In this document: piece by piece, positions 27,601 to 41,294 of the stretch
Layout of the letters: every line of letters begins with the position of its first letter
Position numbering within the stretch: the first letter of the stretch is position 1
DNA from: Vanilla planifolia
Lineage: Eukaryota > Streptophyta > Magnoliopsida > Asparagales > Orchidaceae
Length of the DNA stretch: 64,000 nt
NCBI GenBank assembly: GCA_023846275.1
Contig: CM043869.1
Coordinates: 37,350,737-37,414,736, forward strand
Reading direction: 5' to 3'
Notes under the pieces: generated by a model
The model's database searches: none
What the model saw: the letters and a program-made list of their open reading frames with translations, nothing else
What the model was told of the DNA's origin: nothing
Position numbers and translations under genes: made by a program

Positions 27601-30600
27601 AAAATTTGGAATATCTAATGGAGTTAATTTAGGGAATTAGTCATTAAGCTAAAGAATTTAAAGGCTAATATGGGCTTGTGAAAGCAAATAAAGAGTGTAA
27701 AATAATTTAGAGTTTGTCATAGCATATCATTTTATTATCATTGATTTTTTTTAGAAATGAGAATATAATTGGAGTACTTATTGGATTGAATTTTCTAGAA
27801 TTTAGATATATTACTTGCTTACAAGAAAAATTTATCATTCAAATTGTAAAGTTTGTAAGGTCATATTTGAGAATACTTAACTACTCAATTTTTACTAATG
27901 TTCTTAGTTGTCCAACTTAAAAACTTTTGGAGAGTGTATTTTGTAGTATTAGGTGGAGTCTTAAGTTTGAAAATATGAGTTTAACCAAAAATAGAAACTA
28001 GTAACCATTTTTTTTTGTTATTTTAAAAAAAAATCTTATGACTCTTGAAATTTGAAGGGAGCAAATGTTATGTGAGATAATGATCTGATTATAATTGTAA
28101 TGTTTGCAAGAGATACTTGGAAAATCTGAAGGATGTGTTCCACGTAACACAGCTTGTCTATGGAAAAGAAACTGATTAGTTGCATGAAGTAGCTTTCTTA
28201 TGAAATGTGATTCAATTGTAAGAGTATAGAGAAAAAAGAGATATAATGTAGTATGAAAAGTAGCTAAAAAATAATTAACATTATTGAGAATGTTTTTTTT
28301 GAATATTTATATAAGAAGTTGGAAACCAAAGAGGGAGAAAGTTTCATAAACTTGCAAAGCTATGAATAAAAAAATTATCAAGGATGATAATAAATGTACT
28401 AATCAATGCTTAGGATGTTAAATCTAGATAGATAACTTATTTTCACTAAAGATTGTGATAAATTAATTGATTTATAGACCTTAATCGATAAAAAAATATA
28501 AATTTTTTGTTTATATAGTTATAAAAGAAAAATTAAGAGATCACTAATGAAGATAAAATATGTAAAGCTGAATTAGATATCATTGTTATAGATATATGCA
28601 AAGGTATAAGAGAAGAGGGTGTTTATTGGCTTATTAAACAATTTAATATTATTTTGATGATAAAAAAGTTGCTAAATGAGTGGGAAAATATATTTTTGTA
28701 TTTATTTATAAGAATAAAATATATATTAAAATTGTGATAGTTATAGTAGAATTAAATTAATAAATTATTCTTTGAAACTGTGTGAGAGATTGATTACACA
28801 AATATTATGATAAGAGAATAAGATATCCAATAATCAATTTGGTTTTATGTTAATTAAGTTAATTGTTGAGGTTATATACTTGTTGAAAGGTTTAATGGAT
28901 AGGTTTAGGATATAAAAGGAGACCTTTATTTGATTTTTATTGATCTCTGGTAAGTTATAGAGCCTTGAGTGTTTTGGATAAACAAAAGAAATAAAAGAGT
29001 TAGGATTGCATATATTGAAATAACTAAATATATGTATAATGGAATAATATCATCTATGTGTATTCATTAGGAATTACATAATCTTAAGAGTTATTATTCA
29101 ATTTGAGGACTATTTGCCTTGATGATAGCTAAATTTGAAGACTATTTGCCACTTGAATTGAAGATAGATTTCTTGATCATGGGATTTCTTTTATCGTGAA
29201 TCAAGTACCTTGAATCTTTTTAATTCTTAGCATCACATATTCTATTCCAAATACCCTTGTTCTTGCAGTCTTCTTTAAGCATTGGAATTGAGGTTGGAAA
29301 TTTTGTCATTCCTTAATTGTGATTGAACCACTTTGCATTTGAAATTTCTTGCCTTTATCATTCATCTTGGTATGTAGAGTTCTCTTTATTTTGTAATCCA
29401 AGATAATCCTCTTGAAGGGCCTAGTCATATCCCAACATGAAATCATCTATTGGATTCTTCATCCAATATTAATGGCTCAAATTTCTTCAGATTTTTGAAA
29501 TTAAGTATTGAGCTCTTCTCCATGTAAGGTTTTAGATTGAGATGATGAACTGTCATTTATCTTCATGAAGATAAAAAAACGATCATATTTTATTACTTTT
29601 TGCTTTCTCCTTATACCTTGTCTTTTCTTATTGATATGTAAACAAGGATTTTAGCATGTTTTGTCTTAACTTGATGATGATGTTGCCTTATTCTTTTTTT
29701 TGAGAATTTATCAGTATTTGTTTTTACTTTTGCATGAATCTTACTAGTTTCTTCAAGAACTTGTTGTCCTTTGTTTATCTTGCCCCTTGATACTAGCAAT
29801 GGTTATGAGTTTTTGAATTCCATATTGAGTAGAATTTATGGTAGGAATCTTAAACAAGCTTCCAATGGGCTTTATGTCAATCCATGCAAAAGCAAAATTA
29901 TAAGAAAATTAGAATTAAGTTAAGATTTTGTTCCAAGCATTTAGATGCCATGAATTTTATTTTCAAAGAAATTGTATGGCTATTTTGTTTGTACCTTAGT
30001 TTGGCTATTAGCCTTAGGATAGAAGGTTGCACACTTATTTTATGTGATGTTAATTGGTGCCTATATTATGCTTTGAATCCATTCAAAAATTGAGTATCGT
30101 TATCAAATACTATCAAATATGATAGTCCATAGTGTATCCATAGATTTTTAAAGAATAGATGGGCAGCCTTTACCCTCATGCCTTCTTATAGACATTGAAT
30201 GAGTAACATCACCTTTGAGGATCTGCTTACCATCCAAAATAGGTATCATGGCTTTGTGATTGTGTCTGTAGTTATCTATGAAAATCTATCTTTATACCCT
30301 CCTAGGTTCTCGAGAGTTGTGATTAGAGCCCTTTTTTTGTTTTCCGAGTTTGTCATATGACATAGTATGCACTTTTTGACATTTTTATTAATTAGAGCCT
30401 GATTTACTTATTGTTGTAAATTTTGGTTAGTTATGTTCAACCTCAACATGATTTGCAATATTTGATTTTTGAGCTTCCGAAATCATACTCAACTTGACTC
30501 CCTTGTCTTGGAATGTAGAGTTGTAAGCCTTTTTGTAGAAACCCTACTTGGCTAATATAACTTAGTCAATTTTTCACTCTTATCTTTTCCATAATTCCTT

Positions 30601-33600
30601 TGAAGGCAAGGTACTCAATATATCTTGTGGAATAGTCTTTGTACTCTATCGTTTGTATTGCATTATAATATTTGAATGTAGTTCTTTAATTTGGTCATGA
30701 GGTTGAATTTTGCAAGTATGCTATTCACTTCATGTGTCATGCTTGCTATAATTTTGATTGAATTTTCAAATATTGCGGTGATTGTTGGTTTGAGTTCATT
30801 ATTGTGTCTTTGTTGAGTATATGAGGTTTCTAATGTTGAACTATCTTTTGTATTATCAATAGTTAATTGTCATGTGTTTTATGATTTATCATGTGTTTTG
30901 TCATTGTAGTTTTTCAAAAAAGGGTCAAATAATTTTTGACTAGGCTTGAAAGGGTTTTATAGACTCAGTCGGCTTGTTCGTCCCATCTAGCTTCTCTTGT
31001 CAACTGAAGTATTCTTGACAAGAATTTACAAACCTCTTGTGGATTTTGTCTTTCAGTGTCTTTATTTATTGTCAAAGAATTTGTCACCATCATTTATAAA
31101 TTGGAATTGTCAAGCTTGTTTATGGTATTCGACGTCTTTATCCCATTAGGGTGATCTAATAACACTTAACATATGTTGAGAGAAACCACTTAACTAAGTA
31201 CTTGATCAATATATTTCCAAATAATAACAAACTTTAGCTTGCATTGTCTCGAGACTTTGGGATAGGTCTGGCACGCATTGATGAGCCTCTTGATTTGTTT
31301 AGTAATTACTAGATCCAATTTTTCTTCTTTGGTCTTGATCTAAAAGGAATTCTTGCTATTCTTTGTCATTTTGGTGAGCATGTCGATAGCATATTACTTC
31401 TCAATTGCATTATTGACAATCAAGTATCAGTTGACTTATGTTGAGAGGAACCACTTCATTGATATATTCTCAAGTAATGACAAGCTTCATCTTGCATTGT
31501 CTGTTGGTCTTGGTCATTGTGCCTTTCAAGAGCTTTCTTTAAGAATAAGACTTTGGTTTTGGCATCATGGCAAAATCCAATTCTAGTAGAAATCGGATTT
31601 TTTTTAGCTATTGTCAATATTTGCACAGATAGGCTGCTGTTTGACCTGTGTATATACAATGAATTCTTATTTTCTTGTCACTCTTAATTGGGTCCTAGGG
31701 GTTGGTTTATTAGTGATAAGTTAGGGTCAGCTTGTTGTATTATCTTGATTACTTGTCCTACATTTGCAACCACCATCACTTAAACTTTCCCATTTTTCTT
31801 GACTTCTCAAGGAAAAGTTTGGCATGTACTTTCAAGATTGATTGTGCCTTTCAATCTAGTATTGGGCACAAAATTTGGTCGATGTCAAACTTGAGGTTGT
31901 GGCAGCAGTTGATGTTGCTATCATTCTATTATTGAGGATTATCATTGTTCTTAGAGTGTGAATTAAGTTTTTTTTTTTCAACTTGTTGTCTAGATGACTT
32001 GTTATTCCAAAGTCCTACTATTCTTCTCCATCATCATCGCATGTGTACGCTTGATGATGGTCTAAATAGGGAATATTCTGAGCTTAGTATGTACCTCATA
32101 ATAAAGGATGGATGTATCAAAATCTTGCATATTTGTCAGAGAAAACTCAAGTGCAATTTCTTATCAATGGAGCTCATAGTCTAGCTTCATGTTCTTTTAT
32201 CGACAATGAAGATTGTTCCATTTTCTTCAAAATTCTTTGATAAAACTTGTTGACTGTAATTCTTCTTGAATAAGATTGTTACATTGGCTTTAAGTACATG
32301 TGCATGAAAACCTTTCACAACTAAGCATTCTATTATTTGGCATTTGACTCGATATTTTAAACAAGCAAAGGAGCTTCGTTGGTTGCAGAATGACCATAGA
32401 GAGATAAGTTTCAAGCCGATCTAACCAGGTGACAAGCTTTTTGTCGTTGACTTATTTATCATATGTTGGCTAATCAATTTTCACTTCCACCCTGAACATT
32501 CATTGTTGGCTATCAAATAGAGGTGATCTTCATCATCTTTTGGCATTTTCTTGACTACGAAATGTTTTTATTTTCTTTGTTGAAGAATTCAAATTCTTGT
32601 TAGTTTGCTTCTGGTCTAGGAATATGGGTTCATGGGCAATATAACGTAAGAGATGAATGCAAAGAGCTACAGAGGGAGAACTTGGAATTCAAGCTGACGT
32701 AATAGCTGGAACAAGGCAATAAAGAGTTTACTCTTAACATAAGCAACGGAGGCAAAACTTTTTTGGCTTTAAGAAAGATGATGCATAGTGATTGAAACAT
32801 AGAAAATCCGTGGCAGATGGCAGTCAATTCAAGTTCAATGAAGTGGACAATTTGACTAGTGTAGGAAAGAATTGGAAGGTTTCTAAAAATGGAAGGGAAA
32901 GATGACAAGATGGAGGGCAAGGGGAAGGGAGACTTGGGAAAAAAAAGGGAAAATTCTATTGTAAAATGGAAGGGAATAAGAATCATACAAAGAAGGAAAT
33001 ATATTCTTTTGGATTTAAGGGAAGACAGCATTCAAACGTGGGACAGATCTGAAAAGCAATTAAAAAGGATGGTAATTCTTTAGATTTATTTGCTGGCCAT
33101 GGGAATACTGACCTATAAATGGATCCTGATTCCTTCCAGGCATATGTCAGAGAGCCTACCCATGTATGGCATGACCTGAATGCACCTAAGAATGTAATTT
33201 GAAGGGTAAGTTGGATACCCAATAGGCCGGAGGAAGGAGGAGGGTAGGAGGGAACAGAGAGAACTATAGCAAAAAGATGAATGGAAATTTAAGTGAGGAG
33301 GGTAGGAGGGAACAGTGAGAACTATAGCAAAAAGATGAAAGGAAATTTAAGTGAGGATCTGTAGTTGTAAGCCAGTTGGTTATCTACTTGTGATTGGTAT
33401 TTTGCTTGGTTAGTTATCTTCTTTCCTTTTTAATGTCTATGAATCTGAATATTCTGCTCTCTGTTGGAATGATAGAAGTTGGTGTTAAAGTGTTTAAGTG
33501 AGCAATGGATAGTCTAAGGAATGAATTTAAATCTCTTATAATTTAATTCTAATATAATTTTTATTCTCAAAATGCAAATAAGTAGGGAGAGAGCCAAATA

Positions 33601-36600
33601 AGTGATGTTCAAGGTGGGAGTTATATTCATTGAAGTAGGGTGTTGTAGATGAGAAGGTTATGGGTGATTTAGCATTTTGAAGTTTGCAAGAGAAAACTAT
33701 CTTTGCACATTGTCAGTTTATCTTGGGAGTCACAAAAAGTAGGAGCCAGGAATATTCTTTATCCTTAGGATATGTTAGCTATATGCTAGCCTAAACTTTG
33801 CAACTTAAACAATGTTATAAAGGTACCTATTGGAGGCTAGCCAGACATGGGTTTGCCATGACTTCTGTGCAGAATTTTTTGAGACATTGTCATAACTAAA
33901 AAAATAAAGAATGTCTTTTTGATAGCAAAAGAGACTTGAGACTTTATAGTTTCATCAATGATTATGAACTTAGGCTTAGGGGACCTTTGCTTATTTGATA
34001 GACTCCTAAAAGACTAGATTATGCAAGGGTCTATAAAGATTCATTACATTTTTGTGCATCGTTAAATGGAGATCTGTTTCCTTAAGATATCTGTCACAGT
34101 GCTTCGTAGGTTGAAATTTCATCAACATCCTTGGCATGAAAAGATGTTTGGCACTAGCAAAAATTTTTAGTCAATTGTTTGGTCCAGCTATATTAATCAT
34201 TATTGATTAGGAAAATACGAATATGAATTGTTTTGGAAGAAGATTTTTGGTTACATTAAATGTAAAGTAAACTATAATTGTGAGAAGATCAATGGAAGTA
34301 TAGTCGCTTCAGTTGGAGATGACAAATTTTGATTCAATCTAGCCTCCTTGTCTTGATGTGTTGTCCATAGTCAACATTGTAACCACTCTTCTTTCCTTGT
34401 AGGGTCTGCCACCATCACTTTTAAATTTCTTATCGACTCAACTACTCTTGGGCACATTGATGTGGATGGGGGATTTGAGTAGCTTCTTAAGTCAAGATGA
34501 TACCGGCCAGGTGGTATTCAATGGCAAAAAGGGCATTGTCAAAATGCAACACAATCAATACTCGATGACTGGCCTAATGATTCTCACTTGTTTTTTGAAG
34601 TATCTCGATTTTTTGTACCACTAAAGAAACAGAGGAATAAAACCCTGCCCAACAGAATTAGGAAAATTCCAACTTGATTGTAATTGAGAAATCAAACTAA
34701 AATCGTGCCCAACACTGCTCCATTATAGATCAAGAGAGGCAAGAGATTGATAGGCACCAATGCTGGTATATATGTTGTTTCTTCTTAGACATGCTTCTAG
34801 TGTTATGGGAAAGGTGAATTCAAGTGCTTTGTACTCATCTCATTTGGAAGACTTCCTTGAAGAAGGTTCAATCCACAAAATCCACATTGAATTGGAAAAG
34901 ATATTGGCAAAACCCTAGAGAAAGACATTGAAAGTCTTGGGCCTTGTACCAAGAGTGGAGATGAAGTTAGAAGCTATTTGCATTTGCTTCTTCATCCTTG
35001 TTATGGAATTCACCTAGAGGCACACCCCCTCCTTCCCTGATGTTATTTCTTGAATTGGGATAAGCTTCAAAATAGTGCTGAAAGAAATACTTCCAAGTGG
35101 TGGTTATGGTGGTTATGGGTCCTTAATTGATAATCTTCTACGCTTATTACCTACCTAGTTAGCATATTGACTGTTTTTACTAGATTTGTAGTATACTGAT
35201 TGCCTACAATTTCTATTAAAGCTGATTGATCATCCACCTTTGCTGAAGCTAAGCACGTTCACATTTCAAAGAAAGTTCTGTCAAGTAACCTAACATCCAA
35301 ATTCAATGGGGGAATCCGTTTATGGAGCGTTTTAGAGAAAGTCCTCATCAACGAGTTGGAGTCAATGTTATTTCATGAAGAGCTACTTTGGTGTTACAAA
35401 TCTGGAAAGCATTGATTGTCTTTTGATCAATAGGAGTATCAAGTATTTTGTAGTACCATTATTAGAAGAAATGGAAAAATTGAGACACAAGTTGTGTGAC
35501 AGTAGGACCAAAGGTGAAAAGAATTCATAGCACATGTGCAGCAATTCTTTCAAAATTGGTTCTCTTGAGTCTTCTTATGTATGTAATGCAATCCATTGCT
35601 TGTGTGGGGCTTTGCAAATTTTGAAAAGGTTTTGTAGATACTCCACTTTTGGCGTGTGTGTAAACCATAGGAATAAGGTGGCGTGGGGTTTCAAGAATAG
35701 TGATTTGCTACATAGGTCTTTTGTCTATGAGATTTGATTGGGGAGTCGTGGAAAATTATCGTCAAGGGCAAGCGTATTAAGAGATTAATCTTGAAAAGGG
35801 GAATTATTCTCTACTAACTAGAAAGGTAAGAGTTTTAATTAAAAAATTTGGTTTTTATTTGACAAAGTAATGTCACAGTTATCAAAAAGTTGGTTGATTT
35901 TAGGTACAAATACAAAAGTGAGGTTTTTGAAAAACAATTAATTTGAGTAGTGGGGAAATTCTTCAAAACAAAGTGGTGGGAGATGGTTCTGCAAAAGAAG
36001 TCAACATGATGATTTGTAGATTTGCGGAGGAGCTGATGGTGTGGTCTTTACTTTGATACATCTGCAACCAGATTCTTAGTGGTTTGTGCCTTATTTTTAT
36101 GAACTCTAAAGACGAAATTAGCAGGAAAAGTATGTAAGATATGAAGACTCTTCTCAAGATGTTAGCTAACAGCAAAAAATGGTTCCATGGTGGGGTTTCA
36201 GAAAGGATTTGGACTCAGGATTAGAATGTTTATCTAGATTGTGATGCATGGTATACTTCTTATAAATGCTTGAATTGTGTGACAGAGTGGAGAGGATCCC
36301 ATGTGCTAGTTGTGTAAGCTAAACCCAAAAATGCATGCTCATTGTCTTCATGATTGTGTGAAGTTCCGTGATGGAGAATCATATTTTTTTAATTTGTAGG
36401 ACCAATAATGGCGAAGTTCTAATTTGAATTTAAAACTTGACTTCAAAAGGCAAGAGAAGCTTTATAAGGATTGGAAGATCTACTTTATGACTACTTTATA
36501 TATGCTATGGACATGGAGGACCAAGGAGGCCCATGACTAAAGATTTAAGAGACAAAGAAATGGATGATATTTCTTAGGAATTTGGTATCTCTGATAGCAT

Positions 36601-39600
36601 GGGGACTTTGCCCCTTGTTTTTAGTTCGATGCGAGACATTGAGATGAACCGTTACATATATTATTGGACTACACTGGATACTGGATAGAACGAAGGAAAT
36701 TTTGATGCCACAGTTTTTCAGGATTCTTGACTGCTTGTAGCGGATGGGTTTCTGCGACATTTGACAAGGATACTTATTGATGGTTTTAGATAGAGCGATT
36801 TCTATTTTATTGAGCTTGAAATTTGGGTTATCAAGCAAGGCTTGGAGGCAACTTGGTGAAATGGCAGCAAGATGGCAGCACTTGAATCTGAGTGTGGATT
36901 AGCAATTATGTTTTGGATGATGGATGCAAGCAACTTCCCCTTGCATTGGTGGTGGAAGATATTTGTGGTCTGTTAGCAAGAGATTGGCGTTTGTTTACAT
37001 AAGATAGGCTGAAAATAATGCATATTGACATGATTTTTAAAGGGGCTTTAAAGCCACTAGATTTTACTATGGTCATTTGCACGATTGCACCTCACAATGT
37101 GATTCATCAGTTGGAAAAGGATCGCTAATCCTATACTTAATTTGTAAATGCTTTCAGGTCCAAGACCGCTATTGTTTGCCATAAATATATCATTGTCTTT
37201 GGTATAAATTTTAAATATGTAAATGACAATGGCTTTTTTTATACATATGAGGATAATGACGCCATAATATTGCCTAGGAGAACTATGGACTATTGTGGGC
37301 ATGCATTCTTGTATATGCACAAGCACAAGAAAAATAAAAACACACAAAAACCCACAAAAACCCACACTTCCAATTGTATACATGATTTTTCAGTTTGGTT
37401 ATCTGCATGGCTACACATGATAATGTGATTCATATAATAGAGAAGGATTGAGAATCCAATACTTAGTTTGTAGTGTTTTGATGTTTCTGGGTTGAAGATC
37501 CTTATTTTTCCAAAAGAGCACATTGATTTCTTTGATTTAAATTTTAAGTGTGCTAACTTCGTTTGTTTTTTCATTCATAACAAGTCTACAGAAGCCTGAC
37601 ATTTATATTTTTATATGCACACAGGCTTATGGACAGACACAATATACTAAACTTCGATGTGTATTTTGTCCTTTTTTTATGAAGTTTTGTCTAACAAATC
37701 AATTTCATTTCAAGTCCATGTGCTTTGTTTATCATTCGGTAGGTGATACAATAATTTTGTTTCCTTAATAGTACAAAAAGTTAATGCATTTTAGATAGTG
37801 TTGGCAGCTGCTCGTGTTGAAGTTTTATTTCCTGCTTATTAAAGATTCTCAATTTTCTTGAGATTTGTTTCAATCATGCAAGATATGTGTGCTATTAGGC
37901 TAGCTGCAGCATTTTATTAGCTAAGTATTGAAAAACTTGGGCAATTGTGTCCAAATCTTGTTCATTTGATTGCTGTACCTGGTGATTTGCAAATTTGCAA
38001 CTCGACCAGTTCAGTAAATTTATTCTTCTATTTACAATTTTAATTTGAAGGTTACTAGATGCTACTTCTGCTTTGCACCTCAATCTGTTAGAAAACTATA
38101 AGTTTTGGGTGCAGGTTAAAGCTTTAATGGCTTTGTGCGTGCTTTTTAAAGAAAAGCCTGGAGAGGAAATTGTACACATTTTACCATTATGGGTACCTCT
38201 TTTCCCTTATTATTTCTTAAATCATTATATTAGTTGAATTGATTCTTCAGGAAATTCCTTTTGACTTTCCAGAATGTGTTTACGCATCCATCATTCTTTT
38301 TGTTTCTTTTTTTATTTAACCTTTTCATGATCTATGAAATGAATTAATTGCCTTGTCAATATTACGTTTTTGATATTTAATTACTTTTCTGGTTTCATAT
38401 TGTAGCAATGTCAAGTGGACATCTAAAATGAAGTATATCATATGCTAAGCTTCTTTGGTAATGCTTATTGTTTTTGTACATCTTATTGAAATTTGGTGTT
38501 ATGTAAATTTTTTGTGGGAAAGGATTAAGATGGACCATTATGCAAAACATGCACCTTCTCCATGTTTAAGCTGGGGTACATCTTAACTCTTGTTTGATAA
38601 TTTCAATTGTTAATTTGCACCTAGGCAATGTTTATCTAAATTTACATGTGTTAAACTTAGATATGATTTGATAACCTTGGAAGTTAGAAACCTGGTTCAA
38701 GTCTCAAAATCAGAAGAAGATGTGAGTTTTACTAGAACTTTGTTAGAAAAACGGTCAACACAACGCTACAATTATGTCCCAACATCACTTAAATTTAAAC
38801 GTGAATCTTACCTCCAATCCACTTTTAATTGGTAATCCCAATCCCTAGCTGGAGAATATACTTCTTTAAACCCTTTGCAGCCCCACCACTCTCATTTAGA
38901 CAATAACTCCTAACTTCCCTGTGCATTTTGCTGATCCAATCAACCTTGCTCAAATGCCTAGTGTAACTCTCTTTCATCCTTAACAATAATGCAACTTTGA
39001 GAGGACCTCCTCTTCCCATTTGCTCTATGTGCATCCAGCTCATCCATCAACCTCACTCAAACGTGTAGTACAACTATACATTGAAAAAAGATTTCTATTA
39101 GTCATATTCATGCATGACCTTTCGACTTGCCATATTCTCGTGGGCTACAACTTAGAATTTAATTCCAATAATGACTATTGGATTTCATTACAAAACCATT
39201 GGGCATCCACAATGATAGAATTCATTGTAGATGTCCACTATGTCATCTCAAATGTTTTTAGCAACGTCATCTAGCCATCGTAGATGTTGTTACCTTCATT
39301 GCCACTGCTTTGCAGTGGTGGTTGTGATAAGCTTTTTGAGGCGACACTTGGGTTGGAAGAAGAATGTAATAGAAATCCTTCTGCAAAGAATTTTCTATTC
39401 TATTTATAGATACTTGATTTTGTAATCTGCCAACCATACAAATAAAATTTTCTTCGAGTATTAAGATACACAAAGAAAATATAATGGCACCAATAATCAC
39501 CCATCTTCATGCAATTTGTAAAGAATTGATAGCCTTGAACATATGCAAAATAAGATTTCATTCCTAGATAACCAACGTTTATTGTATTGCTATAATTAAA

Positions 39601-41257
39601 AATAAAGGACATACAACCTAGCTAATGGGCTCCCCTATGATCTGTGGTCATTGCTTACGATACAACCTTGATTATTCAAGATGTCATTTGCTTCCATAGT
39701 CATGCTTGCATGGAGGCTTGTATACACCTTCACAGAGCTCAACAGCTCTACATGCATCTCATTTTTGCTTCTCCTCTATGAAAGCGGAATGTTTTGATGC
39801 ATGACCGCAATGGTAAGATTTATACTGGGGCATAATTGTAGTAGCAAGTATATAAGGGAGAAGCCATACACTGCCTTTGGATGCTTGCCCAACATTGTTG
39901 TGTTATGCATTCATGTTGATTTTTGATTGAATTTTTGGGTTGTTTTAATGCTGAGATATCAATTTCTGTAATATCATTTGCATAAAGGCAAATTTTAGAA
40001 ATTTTGCCTTGTTAAATGATATATTAATGAATAAAAGCAAAAACAAATTTTCTTACATGTTTTACGTGTGATCTCTAGTCAGCAAAATCACCCCTGCCTT
40101 TTTTTTGCTTGTTTGTGTGATCAAACACCTTAAGATGGTTGGCAAGAAATTAATCAAGTCAAGAATGCATTTAGTCATTGATCCTTCGAATTCAATGGCA
40201 TGATTAGGCCCATGGTTGATAGCCACTTTGATGTTTGTCATGTTGTAATGCTGCATAGATCCTTACTAGCTGTAAACATGTCTCAAAACTTGTTGAGGCT
40301 TACCTAGTTAGCATTATGCTTCTCCATCCAAGCCCACTTTTGCACAAAACAATAGACTAAATGAAAAGACGTAGTTGTATGTCATATGCTTATTAACTAA
40401 CATAAAAGAGCAATGCAAATAACATGTGTTGGTGCTCTTATGGAATGTCACTCCAACTTGTCCATGAACATCAAAATGGGCCATTTCAATTCAATGATAA
40501 GATTTGTTGTGGCCCTTCATCCATCTATATCGCAAGTTTTACCCACATAATATGCATATGTAATTTGCATTCTTATATATTTTATATATGAATGTAAATT
40601 AGTAACATTGAACATAAGAAATGTCTATCAAAGGGGTTGCTCTTAAGGGTAGATCCTACTTAAAAACAATCAGTCTTCAAGTAGGAGAATTTGAAGATAT
40701 GGAGCTTGATATGGGTGTGGAGGTTTTGTGGAAGATATGGTATATTATTTATATGATAGTTGTTTTCACAAGATATAAAGTTATAAAGATACTAAGTTAA
40801 TTTTATTTAGATAGATAATGTGTAACAAAATAGGAAGTAGAACAAGAAGAAGAAAAGGAAAAAGAAGGGGAAGAAGAAGAATAAGAAGAAGAAGATGAAG
40901 AAGAAGAGGAAGAGGAAGAGGAAGAAGAGGAGGTCGAAGAAGAAGAAGGAGAAGAAGAAGAAGAAGAAAAAGAAATGAAGAAGAGGAAGAAGAGAAAGAA
41001 GCAAAAGAAGAAGAAGAAGTAGTAGAAGAAGAAGAAGTAGAAGAAGAAGAAGTAGAAGGAGGAGGAGAAGGAGAAGAAGAAGAAGAAGAAGAAGAAGAAG
41101 GAGAAGAAGAAGAGGATGAAGTTGAAGAAGAAGAAGAAGAAGAAGTAGAAGAAGAAGAAGAAGAAAAGGAAAACGATGGGGAGGAAGAAGAAGGAGCAAA
41201 AGAAGATGAAGAAAAAGAAGAAGAAGATGAGGAATAGGAAGAGGAAGACGAAGTGGA

Positions 41258-41294
<37 letters not shown>

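Larger units (their letters stand above)
26325..38114 (+). other. LTN1 intron 3 (11.8 kb)
   Basis: A GT-AG intron holding an RTE-type LINE (27.3-29.1 kb), a minus-strand Ty3/gypsy integrase relic (29.5-30.5 kb), tandem duplications at 31.1-31.6, 33.24-33.36 and 37.07-37.64 kb, and long unassigned AT-rich stretches (26.3-27.2, 31.7-33.2 and 33.4-37.0 kb). ORFs of 60-133 residues here lack homology that I recognise. Confidence 0.85.

Noticed and set aside
29611-29799. 62-residue minus-strand ORF
   Set aside because: It is the integrase C-terminal remnant of a gypsy element, with broken frames before and after.
32630-33222. Overlapping 133- and 79-residue minus-strand ORFs and a plus-strand 64-residue ORF
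   Set aside because: They come from a purine-rich stretch of intron 3. There is no motif, no splice context, and both strands are open, so this is a composition effect.
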